From Serratia odorifera (GTDB lineage Bacteria; Pseudomonadota; Gammaproteobacteria; Enterobacterales; Enterobacteriaceae): a DNA stretch of 64,000 nucleotides. Location: positions 868,001-932,000 of the forward strand of contig NZ_LR134117.1 of the NCBI RefSeq assembly GCF_900635445.1, given 5' to 3'. A program made the position numbers and the translations under genes. The stretch's first letter is position 1; each line of letters opens with the position of its first letter. The notes below the pieces were generated by a model that saw nothing but the letters and a program-made list of their open reading frames with translations, was not told the origin of the DNA and made no database searches. Below are positions 54,346 to 64,000 of this stretch, piece by piece.

Positions 54346-54983
54346 GTGTACGAATACAAACCCTCGCGCCCTTTCATCACTGAGGCGCTCCGCTTAAGGT
54401 TCGAGGCCGGACTTTCTTACCGCCAAATCGGCGAACAGCTTGATGTTGGTATGTCCGCTGTCCATAAGTTGGTCCAGCGCTTCCTGCGGGCCAACCTCAT
54501 GTGGCCACTTGATGAAAGCTGGACGGCCGATAAACTTGAGTTGGCACTCTTTCCTTCAACCCGCCCCAGGCCAGACAGCGATCTTCAGCAACGCAGGCCC
54601 AATTACTCCAACAGCTTCAAGCTCCACCTCGTTGAGCTAACAATGAAACCTGGCGTCAGCGTGGCTCAGGTTGCCCGTGCCAACGACATTAATGCCAACC
54701 TGCTGTTCAACTGGCGACATCAATACAAATTGGGAAAGCTGACCTCTGATAATCGGCAGGGCGCCGCGTTTTTGCCCGTCGTACTTTCCCCCGAAAAAGC
54801 TCCCGAGGCCCCTGCCCCGGCGACGGGCGGGCAACCGTCGCCAAACAGATTTACAAAACACGACGGCTTCAACATTGACCTGTGAACTGCTTCTGCCCGC
54901 CGGCACTTTACGTCTGAGTGGCACTATCACGGCGGCAATGTTGCAGACGCTGGTACGCGAACTGGATGAGGCAGGGGAAACGA
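54346..54983 (+). pseudogene. IS66 TnpA with an IstA-like N-terminal extension (frameshifted)
   Basis: Residues about 1-80 (ITEALRLRFEAGLSYRQIGE and KLVQRFLRANLMWPLD) look like the helix-turn-helix start of IS21-family IstA. Residues about 85 on (RRPNYSNSFKLHLVELTMKP, NANLLFNWRHQYKLG) are a normal IS66 TnpA. The C-terminal TCELLLPAGTLRLSG block lies in another frame, so a base is missing near 54855. The fusion may be native to this element or the scar of an IS21-type end. Confidence 0.6.
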
Positions 54984-55329
54984 TGATCACTTTGCCTTCA
55001 GGCTCCCGATCTGGCTCGTCGCCGGTATTACAGACATGCGCAACGGCTTCAACGGTCTGGCGGCGCGCGTACAGAACGTGCTCAACGACGACCCGTTCGG
55101 CGGCCATCTGTTCATCTTCCGCGGACGCCGCGGTGACATGATAAAAATACTGTGGGCCGATGAGGATGGTCTTTGCCTGTTCGTCAAACGCCTCGAACGC
55201 GGCCGCTTCGTCTGGCCCGGCGTCAGCGACGGCAAAATCCACCTGACGCCGGCGCAGCTGGCGATGCTGCTTGAAGGCCTCAACTGGAAACACCCTCAGC
55301 GCGTATATCAGCCTGGCTTGCGGGTATAA
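54983..55329 (+). pseudogene. IS66 accessory protein TnpB (one apparent deletion)
   Basis: About 115 aa after correction. ITDMRNGFNGLAARVQ, HLFIFRGRRGDMIKILW and VKRLERGRFVWP are the standard TnpB blocks. The frame breaks near 55011 where one A seems lost (CGATCTGG for CGAATCTGG). It is required for IS66 transposition together with TnpA. Confidence 0.8.
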
Positions 55330-55348
55330 CCTGTTGTAATGTTGAGGG

Positions 55349-56168
55349 ATGAAAACCGAACTCCCTGACGACATCAATCTGCTGAAGGCCATGTTGCATC
55401 AGCAACAAGCGATGCTAAAGCAGCAACAGGCTCAGCTCCGTCTTTATGCGGGGCAGGTTGCAGGCTATGAGCGGGAGATCGAACGACTGAAGGCGCAGCT
55501 CGACAAGCTGCGACGGCAGCTGTTCGGCCAGAGTTCGGAAAAGTTGCGCAACAAGCTGGCGAAGAAAATCCGCGAGGCCGAGAAGCGGCTGGATGAGATG
55601 GAAACTCGGCTGAATACCGCCAAAGGTTGCCTGGACGCTGCGGCTGTCGCGGAGCCTGCCATCGACGAAGAACCGGAAGCGGCGAAGGAGAAACCGGTCG
55701 CACCGCGCCCTTCATCGCGCAAGCGGCTGCCAGCCGGGTTGCCCCGCGAGACGGTGCGTATAGAGCCGGTGGAAACGGTGTGCCCGGTCTGCAGCGGGGA
55801 GTTGGCGACGCTGGGCGAAACCCTCAGTGAACAACTGGACATCATAAATAATGCCTTCAGGGTCATCGAAACGGTACGCCCGAAGCTGGCCTGCCGGAAG
55901 TGCGATGCTATCGTGCAGGCCCCGCTGCCGGCGAAGCCGCTCGACCGCAGTTACGCCAGTCCGGGCCTGCTGGCGCGTATCCTGGTGAGCAAATACGCTG
56001 AGCACACCCCGCTGTACCGCCAGTCCGAAATCTATGCCCGGCATGGGCTGGGGCTGAGCCGCAATACGATGGTGCGTTGGGTGCAGAGCCTGGCCGAAAA
56101 GCTGAGTCCGCTTGCCGTGGCACTGAATGGTTACGTACTGGAGGCGGGCAAGGTCCATGCTGACGACA
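55349..56168 (+). pseudogene. IS66 transposase TnpC, 5' exon
   Basis: N-terminal part: a coiled coil (HQQQAMLKQQQAQL), the RRQLFGQSSEKLRNKL region, the zinc-ribbon-like CPVCSG with CRKC, and then YRQSEIYARHGLGLSRNTM. It ends with KVHADD in the first catalytic Asp region, exactly where the group II intron starts (56169). Splicing would join it to 58028 and restore HADDTPVK. Confidence 0.85.
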
Positions 56169-58027
56169 GTGTGACACGAAGGACGGATCCGGGATGGTTC
56201 CGCCCATGCTGTGTCTGAGATGGAAGATGGCCTTCCGTATTCGCCTTACAGGAGGAGGATACAAACCACCTCAGACTGTTGTGGTAAAGAGCCACAGCAG
56301 GAAGCGCTGAGGAAAAGGCGACAAGAAGTCGTCAGGTAGGAGCAGAGAAGATGAACGCGAGTGAACCACTGGACAAGTGTCGTTATGTGTAAGCGTTGTC
56401 AAAACCGGGTTCTTGTCGTTACCCCGGGATAAGGATGGTGGAAACCTGTTTACTGACCATCTGGCAACCGGCATTGAGGTGGCATGATCTCTGCTCAGGC
56501 TCAGATACGGAACGTGTGAACCTGACACGCCGATGCTAAGGGAGAAACTGTGGCAGAACACCGCGCAGAAAGAGTACCGATGCGGCGTACAGGGGACGGA
56601 GTTCCCCGTAGTAGTGACGAAGGCGCTGTAATGGCGGTGGAGCGAAGGGGGAACGTTATTCAGCTTTGTTTAAAGCAACAACTGTTAACAGGATGATTAT
56701 TTTGAACAAAGTAAAACCTTATCTGATCGATAAAACCATTATCTGGAGAGCCCTGGCTGGCGGTCAAAGCCAACAAGGGATCAGCAGGTGTGGATGGAAT
56801 GACAATTGAAGCGTTTGAGCATAATCTGGCCCGAAATCTTTACAAGATCTGGAATCGGTTAAGTTCTGGCTGTTATATGCCGCCGCCGGTGAAGCGGGTG
56901 GAAATTCCTAAGTCAGACGGGAAAACTCGTCCATTGGGGATCCCCACTGTCAGCGATCGGGTAGCACAGATGGCCGTCAAGATGATACTGGAACCGCAGT
57001 GGGACCCGTTGTTCAGCGATTCTTCATTTGGTTACCGACCGGGAAAATCGGCGCATGATGCCGTTGCACAGGCAAAAGCGAACTGCTGGGAAATACGAAT
57101 GGGTGATTGATCTGGATATCAGAGGCTTCTTTGATAATCTTGATCATGCTCTGTTGCTAAAGGCAGTGGATCATCTGCATCCGGCTCCATGGGTCAGGCT
57201 ATGCATTGTGCGATGGCTGAAAGCTGAGATCATTTTCCCGGACGGGCATCGTCATTCACCAGAAAAGGGTACCCCGCAGGGCGGCGTCATCAGTCCTCTG
57301 CTGGCAAATCTTTTTCTGCACTACACCAGGATAAATGGCTGGAGAAAACACTACCCCAATATCATGGGAAAGGTATGCTGACGACAGCATTATTCATTGT
57401 CGAAGCCGAAGAGAAGCAGGTCTGCTTCTCAGTCAACTCAGAGAACGAATGAAGGCATGCGGGCTGGAACTGCATCCGGAGAAAACCCGAATAGTGAATT
57501 GCCATCCGTTGACCAGACGTAAAAACGATGGTCACTATTCCTTCGATTTTCTGGGTTTTACCTTCCGCCGCCGTGCAGCAAGGAAGATTGCAGGCGGGTC
57601 TGTTCACCGGATTTCTACCGGCGATAAGCAATAAGGCCCAGAAAGCTATTGTCCGGACATTCCGGGCATGGAATATTCAGCGGCTGACAAGCCTGTCGGC
57701 AGAAGAAATCGCGGACAGAATTAACCCGCAACTACGTGGATGGATCAATTATTATGGGAAGTTTTATCCAAGTGAAATGAACAGGTTATGGCGAATACTG
57801 GACTGGCGGTTGGTAAAGTGGGTCCGGTGCCGCTATAAGCAATACCGGTGGCATCAAAGTCGCGCCAGTGAAGTACTGGAGCGTATCAGACAGCGGAATA
57901 AGTCGCTGTTTGCGCACTGGAAGTTCATGATCAGAAAGGGTTGAATAACAGGAGCCGTATGAGGTGAGAGCTTCACGTACGGTTCTGTGAGCGGCTGGAG
58001 GGGGCGGTTCCCTCCGGTCTACTCGAC
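56169..58027 (+). mobile_element. Group II intron inserted in tnpC, 1859 bp
   Basis: It starts GTGTG (the GUGYG rule) at 56169 and ends GAC (AY rule) at 58027. A 34-base domain V stem is visible at 57952-57985 (GAGCCGTAT to TACGGTTC), with a domain VI stem after it. Removing it restores the tnpC frame as GAC GAC ACG CCG. It encodes a reverse transcriptase/maturase. Such introns often sit inside other mobile genes, where loss of function costs the host little. Confidence 0.85.
56702..57944 (+). CDS. ltrA: Group II intron reverse transcriptase/maturase (several apparent indels)
   Basis: Intron-encoded protein. In order: KANKGSAGVDGMTIEAF, KRVEIPKSDGKTRPLGIPT, DLDIRGFFDNLDH, GTPQGGVISPLLANLFLH, the catalytic RYADDSIIHC, and FDFLGFTFRRR. 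The maturase domain follows with ISNKAQKAIVRTFRAWN and LRGWINYYGKFY. No HNH endonuclease domain follows. The frame breaks near 56752, 57100, 57330 and 57600, mostly at short homopolymers. The TTG at 56702 is the best start. Whether the protein is functional depends on whether these are read errors. Confidence 0.8.
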
Positions 58028-58819
58028 CGCCGGTGAAGGTACCAGTCGCCAGGAGCCGGCAAGACGCGCACCGGCAGGTTATGGGTCTACGTGCGGGATG
58101 ACCGCAACGCGGGGTCATCGATGCCGGCGGCGGTGTGGTTCGCGTACTCGCCCGATCGCAAGGGGGAACACCCGCAGCGTCATCTGGCAGAGTACCGGGG
58201 AGTGCTGCAGGCGGATGCGTATGGCGGCTATGACGCGCTGTACGAAAACGGCCGGGTGACGGAAGCCGCGTGCCTGGCGCATGCGCGCCGAAAAATCCAC
58301 GACGAGCATGTTCGCCGGCCGACGGACCTGACGCGCGAAGCCCTCAGGCGGATAGCGGCGCTGTATGCCATCGAGGCTGATATCCGGGGCAGCCCGGCGG
58401 AGGTTCGGCTGGCGGTCAGAAAAGAGAAAAGTTGCCCTCTGATGCAGTCGCTGTACGACTGGATACAGGTGCAGATGAAGACGCTGTCGGTGCATGCGGA
58501 GATGTCGAAGGCGTTCGGCTATATGCTGAAACAGTGGGATGCGCTGAACGTGTTCTGCAGTGACGGTTGGGTGGAAATCGACAACAACATCTGCGAAAAC
58601 GCGCTGCGTTGTGTGGCGGTGGGGCGGCGAAACTACCTGTTCTTCGGTTCTGACAACGGCGGGGGCGCCGCGGCGATCATCTACAGCCTGCTGGGCACCT
58701 GCAAACTGAACGGGGTGGAGCCGGAGAGCTGGTTGCGTGACGTGCTTGGCAAGATCAACGACTGGCCCTCGAACCGGGTACACGAACTGCTGCCTTGGAA
58801 CCTCTCACCTGTAAAATAA
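58028..58819 (+). pseudogene. IS66 transposase TnpC, 3' exon
   Basis: Continues after the intron with TPVK and then TRTGRLWVYVRDDRNAG, after one apparent extra C near 58042. Next come GVLQADAYGGYDALY, ACLAHARRKIHDEH and the end DNNICENALRCVAVGRRNYLF with the catalytic Glu and GSDNGGGAAAIIYSL. The typical C-terminus of IS66 TnpC. It would work only if the intron splices. Confidence 0.85.
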
Positions 58820-58851
58820 TCCTTACGCTACGTCCTTCACGGGGCGCTTAC

Positions 58852-59273
58852 CATGAGGCTTTTGAACTACCTTCAATTAATGGAAACCAACTACCTTTGC
58901 CGTGAGTTTCCCCAGCGTCGTCAGTATTCAGTCGATTACAATTTTGTGAAGAAAGTCGAAAATTATCCCAATCAAATGCCAGCCATGCATAGCCTTCTAA
59001 ATCAACTATCTCTTCGGTTCTTTTTGCTTCAGCTTTAGGTCTGAAATGATCGACATCAAAATTTGCACCTGCATCCTTCGCCTCTGAATACCAACACTTT
59101 CCATAAGACATTTTTGCCAGATATTTTGAAAACCCTCTCCAAATATGTGACTTTTTCTTAATGAATTCTTTTCTTTTTTCAGGTGATAATTTCTCAAGAG
59201 CGCTTTGTGCTCGCAGGGCAACATCCAAAACCTTCTGGGGAATAAGAGCTGCATCACGTCTAATGAAAATCAT
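58852..59273 (-). pseudogene. ptuB: PtuB-like HNH nuclease, N-terminal part (cut off by IS66)
   Basis: About 140 codons ending at the IS66 insertion. KMSYGKCWYSEAKDAGANFDVDHFRPKAE is spread over residues 54-82 and carries the HNH metal and catalytic residues (the DVDHFRPK core). SQNCNRLNTDDAG and KGSWFPLIEG follow. This is the TIGR02646/PtuB-like nuclease of Septu systems. The start overlaps the ptuA stop by 4 bases (ATGA). Disrupted by IS66, so the pair should be inactive unless the ATPase works alone. Confidence 0.7.
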
Positions 59274-60918
59274 GATTCATCCTTCTTAGTTAGGATCGCC
59301 TCAATTACTTTTTTCATCGCTAAGCGACGTTGAGCAGCCTTATCTGGTGTTAACAGAGGTTTATCCGAATACCGTAAATCCTGCCAAGCCAAAAGAAAAT
59401 CACTGTATAGAGGGTCTCTGTTTTCAAACGAAAAGCCTAATCTATTCAAATGGTCATTAATTAGGTCAAGTTGATTGTTCTCATCCTCTGAACGATTTTC
59501 TATGTGGGCAAGTTCGTTTCTCTGATCCAGTAAGCTTTGTGTTTCTAAGTCTAATGTAGTGTTGAGACCGAAAATCTCAGTAAGCGTTGCCATAAATCCG
59601 GCACCACGAGGATCAATATAGGGCTCTTGTGAGTGGACTTTATAATCATCATCACGCCACATAACCTGTACTTGTTGTTTTTTTAGCTCTGCGATTGCAA
59701 GTGGATGATGCGTTACCATTAGCAAATGACTAGTTTCATGATTAGGTACAAACTCTCGCAAAAACTTGAGGTATTTCACAGCCCAAGACGGATTGAGGTG
59801 GGTATCGGGTTCGTCCAGTAGGAATAATGAATCCTTACCACCAGTAAATTTGAGTAAACCCAATACGGTAAGCAACTGTTGTTCGCCTTCACTTAGTTCA
59901 CGAAAGGTGAGTGGTTCTTCACTGCTGGATACCTTAACCCGAATGCTGACTTCAGAAATAATTTCAGACAACAGTGTGCTCTCAAGCATTTTGAACAGTT
60001 CGTCAGCGCTGAGGTCCCTAGCGAAATCGCGTAACGCATATTGATCAGGTAAGAAAAGATGGAAAAATTCGTTACGAATATTGCTTCCAGTTAATGAAGT
60101 ATCTTCCTGTCGTGTAATTTTCACCGGTGATAATGTGTATTTAATCAGCTCATCTAAAAAACGGCGTACCACGCCACGAGCCCCCCAAAATAACTCCCCC
60201 TTGTCCTTGGCCCAACCGGGCTGACGCATCACAAAGTGAATGCTGTCCAAACCGTCGATACCTAAATGCTCACGTAAAAATGCTTTTTCTTTGCTGTCTT
60301 GTTCTGATAAGAAAAAAGCCAGCAATACAAATTGACTATGATGAGGTTTGGCGTAGAAAAGTGGGCGAATATCCCCCTTTAGATCTAATTCATTTTTTAA
60401 TAAGCTTCGATAAAAATCTGTTCTATGTTTTCTAAAATACCTTTCCAGCCTATCGCTAGGCCCAGAATAATAAGCAAACACATATTTTTGGAAGATAAGG
60501 TGCACTACCCTCTTTGTCACGTTTAACCTTAGAAAAAGGTATCGTTATCCCTTGTAGTTTTTCAGCGAACATATCCGCAGGAGTTTCACCACTTAATAAG
60601 TCTCGAACACAAACTTCATATTGCTTCGCCAGAGTGCCACGAGTTGGGTCGGCATCGATGATTACCTCCAACCACCGGTCACTGGGTTGGTCTATACTGT
60701 GCGGCTCACCCAGTCTATAAACCAACTCATAAGAAAACGGTGGTGCCTCCCCTAAATCTAGATTGCGAAATATGGAAACCAAGGCTTCTAAAACATTGGA
60801 TTTTCCCGAGCCATTACGGCCAACCAATTACCGTCATTAGATGGTCTTGATCAAAGTCCACCGTCACGTTCTCGAGATTTTTAAAGCGCGAGCGAATGTG
60901 CAGTTTATCGACTTTCAT
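59270..60918 (-). CDS. ptuA: PtuA-like AAA ATPase of a Septu-type system (two apparent indels)
   Basis: About 548 aa after correction. It has an SMC/RecF-like head: Walker A VGRNGSGKSNVLEAL near residue 32, signature LSEGEQQLLTVLGLL, Walker B SLFLLDEPDTHLNPSW and LLMVTHHPLA. The frame breaks near 60830 (GGTTGG for GTTGG) and at the A5 run near 60493; each is cured by removing one base. With the PtuB-like HNH gene it forms a Septu-type anti-phage pair. It starts 22 bases after hsdS and may ride on the hsd transcript. Related pairs also occur with retrons, but none is seen here. Confidence 0.68.
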
Positions 60919-60940
60919 AAGCCTACCTTAGAATTTGACG

Positions 60941-62475
60941 TTATTCATTAGAGCCCACCTCTGCCAAGGAAAACCAATCCTGACCATCTTCACTACGCTC
61001 CAGTTTCACAATAGACTTTTCGACTATAAGCGCCTGACGAATATCGAGAAAGAACTTTTCTAGATCGTCTGTATTGCAATCGCCAGGATAGCCTGCAGCA
61101 GCTAACAATTGTTGGCCACTCAGAGGTTCACCTGCTTGTGTCAAGGCTTCGACCACTTTGATGATTTGTTTGCTCATGCGTTTACCTGTCTTTTTTTTTA
61201 TGGCGGAGCGCTTTGGTTTAGGAAGTCTTTTTATAGCTTCCCGCTCGTCCTTAATTTTTTTCAGCAAAGCAGCCGCGCTATTTTCACCACTGATCAGTTC
61301 CGGGTTTTCTGCTCTCCATTGGGCGGTAAGTTCACCGCGGAACGCTTTCGCCAGGATCGACTGAGTGAGATTGTTGACGCGGGTTAATGCGCTCTTGACC
61401 TGTTTTTCGATGGTGTCGGCATAGGCGAAGAGCTGCTCGACACGATGAACGATTACAGCTTGTTCTTTTAAAGAAGGAACTGAAAGTTCAAAATTCCGGA
61501 GGCTTGATAATGAGACTGTTTTTTGTGCAGTCCCAGTAGCAACATCACTTGCATGTTTGAATATTTGTGGTGATTCTAAATAAAATGATAAAAATCTATA
61601 GTTAATCAAATTGCTATTTGGCTTTATGATGGCAATATGTCGTTGGAAGCAAAATGGTTTAGTGGTGTTGACCACTACAGGGATTCCAAAAGAACCTGTA
61701 ACAGTATATAGAATATCATTTAGAGATGGTTTTCTAATCTCTTTAAGTGCCAGGTAATAAGACTCTGGAACCCACCTGGATACATTTACAAGATCAATTT
61801 TCCCTTTGTTAACATCGGAGATGACGAGAAAGGGGATTCCTGTTTCAGATTTTGGTGGAGCTTGATGATCACCATCCGAAATACTGACACAAAGGTTTTT
61901 TAATGAATATATTTTCCATTGTTCAGTATTCGTTGATAATTTTCCATTAACAATTGCAGCCAGCATCACCTGACGAAAACGTTTCAGGATTTGTGGGATT
62001 TGCTCAAGACGTGCTTTGGTTCTGTCTGCCTGTGCTAGCAGCGTATCGAGTTTTTCAGCGATGATTTTTTGTTCTGTAATGGGTGGCAGAACAATATCCA
62101 AATTATAGGCATCATCCCTATTAAGACCTGGAATAGCAGTTGATCGATTTAGCTTCGTTAGCGGTAAAAAAGACAAATAGTAAACCAGTACTCAAGCGGT
62201 TGATTGTAGAAATCATCAATATAGTAAGTTGTATCGATTGGGAAAAATGGTTCTGTTGATTTTTGCACTACACCGAATGAACCCTTACGCCCAACAATTA
62301 ATCCACTGTGATTGATCAACGGGATGGAGTGTTTTCCTACTACGCCATTGGACCCATATACATGAAAACCAACGCCATCACGAGTTTGTGCTGATAACGA
62401 TTTGCCATATTTGAGCTCGATTACATGACCCAATAGAGTACAACCCCATCCCTTCGGTAATTTCACCGCACTCAT
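60941..62475 (-). CDS. hsdS: Type I restriction-modification specificity subunit (one apparent deletion)
   Basis: About 511 aa after correction. The first target-recognition domain begins KLPKGWGCTLLGHVIE with YGSNGVVG, and the central conserved helix contains TEQKIIAEKLDTLLAQADRTKARLE. The second target domain begins WKIYSLKNLCVSISDGDHQ, and the second helix follows with LKEQAVIVHRVEQLFAYAD. An extra ~80-aa C-terminal winged-helix-like tail follows. The frame breaks at the T6 run near 62166-62171 (one T missing). Its ATG overlaps the hsdM stop. Confidence 0.85.
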
Positions 62476-64000
62476 TCCTTCACCTCACCAAATGCTTCGT
62501 TCAGCAACTGACGCTGAGCATCGGCCACTTCATCCGCCCCTAGCTCACGCATCAGGGCATCAAGTTCTCCCATTGCTTGTACAAGCTCGGTCATCGCTTC
62601 TGCCACTAACACATCTGGCTCAGGCAGGTTGTCGGCATCGATGCTGTCTTTATCTTTCAGCCAGGAGATATCCAGCGAATCAGACTTAGCGCTACGGATC
62701 CACTCACGGCTGAATTTACGCCAGCGGCTCGTAGCCTGGTGCTGGTCGATATTTTGATTCTCTTCACTATCAGCAATTCAGCTTCTTCGGCGTTAAAGCT
62801 CCACTCACCTTCAGGGCGCGGGCTAAGGCCGTGTGGATCCACGCCGTAGACAGTTTCAAAGGGCTGCAAATGCTGCTCGGTAAATGGCGTGCGCTTGCCA
62901 AAGCTTGGCATATTGGTACGCAGGTCATACACCCAGACATCGTCGGTGCAGTTCTTATCCTGATTAGGATTTGCCACCGTACCTTTGGTAAAGAACAGCA
63001 CGTTGGTTTTCACGCCCTGAGCATAAAAGATGCCGGTCGGCAGACGCAGAATGGTGTGTAGATGACACTTGTCCATCAGGTCGCGACGGATATCAGTGCC
63101 CTTGCCGCCTTCGAACAACACGTTATCCGGCACAACCACTGCAGCGCGACCACCAGGACGCAGCGTCTCGATAATGTGTTGCATAAAGCACAGCTGTTTG
63201 TTGCTGGTTGGGTGAACAAAGGTACGGGTAATGTTAGTACCTGCGGCACTACCGAACGGTGGGTTGGTCATCACCACATGAGCCTGTGGCAGGTTTTCAC
63301 CATCGCTACCGAGCGTATTGCCAAGGCGAATCGCGCCGCCGTGATCGAGGTTGCCTTCAATATCGTGTAACAGGCAGTTCATCAATGCCAGACGACGGGT
63401 GCCTGGTACCAGTTCTAGGCCGATAAAAGCGCGGTGGATCTGGAAATCCTGAGTGTCGCCGTCAAGATCGTCCAGATCGTTGGTCTGCGATTTTACGTAG
63501 CGGTCCGCTTCAATCAAAAAGCCTGCCGTGCCCGCTGCCGGATCCTGGACAATTTCACGCGGCTGTGGCTTCAGCAGGTGAACGATAGTTTTAATCAGCG
63601 GGCGTGGGGTGAAGTACTGACCTGCGCCGGATTTGGTTTCGTTGGCGTTTTTCTGCAACAGCCCTTCATACATATCGCCGAAGTCATCGCGAGATTTGCC
63701 ATCACTTCCGTTGTACCAGTCGAGCGAGTCCATATTGCTGACCAGCTCGGTCAACTGTTTGGGTTGTGTGATCGTGGTGTTGACGCTCTGGAACACCGCT
63801 TGCACTAGCTTCTGTTCATCCGCTCCCAAATGGACCAACAAGTTGCGGTAAAACTGCAACTGCTCCTGGCCGATGCGGGATTTTAGGTCGTCCCAACGGT
63901 AACCCACCGGCAAATATTCCTCTTCCTGTCCGGTTTCTTTACACATTTTCAAAAACAGCAGCGAGGCGAGTTCATTGACGTAGTTTTGATAGGAGACGCC
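62472..64000 (-). CDS. hsdM: Type I restriction-modification DNA methyltransferase subunit, 5' end outside the window
   Basis: Adenine N6-methyltransferase with FTPRPLIKTIVHLLKP, the SAM motif I DPAAGTAGFL, and the catalytic TNPPFG. The N-terminus continues beyond the right edge (YQNYVNELASLLFLKM reads in frame). The frame breaks near 62775, where one base seems missing after EEAELL; the true C-terminus then reads on (QNIDQHQATSRWRKFSREW) to a TGA at 62472-62474 that overlaps hsdS. hsdR is not in the window. Confidence 0.88.

Larger units (their letters stand above)
54264..58851 (+). mobile_element. IS66-family element inserted in ptuB and carrying a group II intron
   Basis: 4588 bp, or 2729 bp without the intron, which is the usual IS66 size. 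Both ends begin GTAAGCGC and are flanked by the 8-bp duplication CATGAGGC. Inside are tnpA, tnpB and tnpC in the standard order. The first ~80 bases after the left end hold a palindrome at 54310-54343 that is unusual for this family. Confidence 0.9.

Noticed and set aside
55349..58819. Reading the broken tnpC as a simple pseudogene
   Set aside because: The break coincides with GTGTG and GAC intron ends and a domain V stem, and the exons join in frame, so an intron explains it better.
1..64000. tRNA or rRNA genes
   Set aside because: No stretch with tRNA arms or rRNA consensus was recognised by eye on either strand; a tRNAscan run would settle it.

Overview
The window looks like the chromosome of an enterobacterium, most likely a Serratia or close relative. 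The evidence is the btsT-yjiX-yjiA block, an EagR chaperone directly before a PAAR-type Rhs effector as in Serratia type VI loci, enteric trp and tna genes, and high-GC core genes next to lower-GC accessory islands. An intact tryptophanase with a TnaC-like leader would fit an indole-positive species; naming the species is inference.

Layout. 1-5551: an unidentified 3' gene fragment, the pyruvate transporter gene btsT with yjiX and yjiA, and an orphan DppA-like binding protein. 5591-18336 (minus strand): a polymorphic-toxin locus. It holds an EagR chaperone and a full-length Rhs protein with an ADP-ribosyltransferase-like tip, then displaced orphan tips (one ADP-ribosyltransferase-like, three WHH nuclease-like), each followed by immunity genes. 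Pieces of an integrative element and of symE are mixed in, and an Ash-like gene, an XRE regulator and two SymE-like genes interrupt the array. The immunity gene behind the orphan ADP-ribosyltransferase tip carries a macrodomain, which suggests immunity by erasing the modification. 19464-27266 (minus): a UhpABC-like sensor system fused into one operon with an AfuABC-type hexose-phosphate ABC importer. 27671-29279: tnaC-tnaA without tnaB. 29669-30917: yjhX and yjhP with no recognisable yjhQ between them. 31092-33652: an AGCS symporter, a (GGGTT)7 tract and a DUF1062 gene.

33846-40222 holds two IS3-family elements around a small zinc-ribbon protein, a VOC protein, and a minimal trp operon in which promoter-operator, WW leader peptide and attenuator lead straight into trpB-trpA. 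From 40396 to the end is a defence island: McrBC, Druantia type III (DruH-DruE), a Septu-like PtuA-PtuB pair, and type I restriction-modification HsdM-HsdS. The PtuB-like gene is split by an IS66-family element with a perfect 8-bp target duplication, and that element's tnpC is itself split by a group II intron.

At least twenty conserved genes or IS genes are broken by single-base changes in or beside short homopolymers (btsT, uhpC, afuB, trpA, druE, ptuA, hsdS, hsdM, IS genes). They restore full-length family proteins when corrected, so they read as sequencing errors rather than gene decay. Spans below are for the corrected genes.
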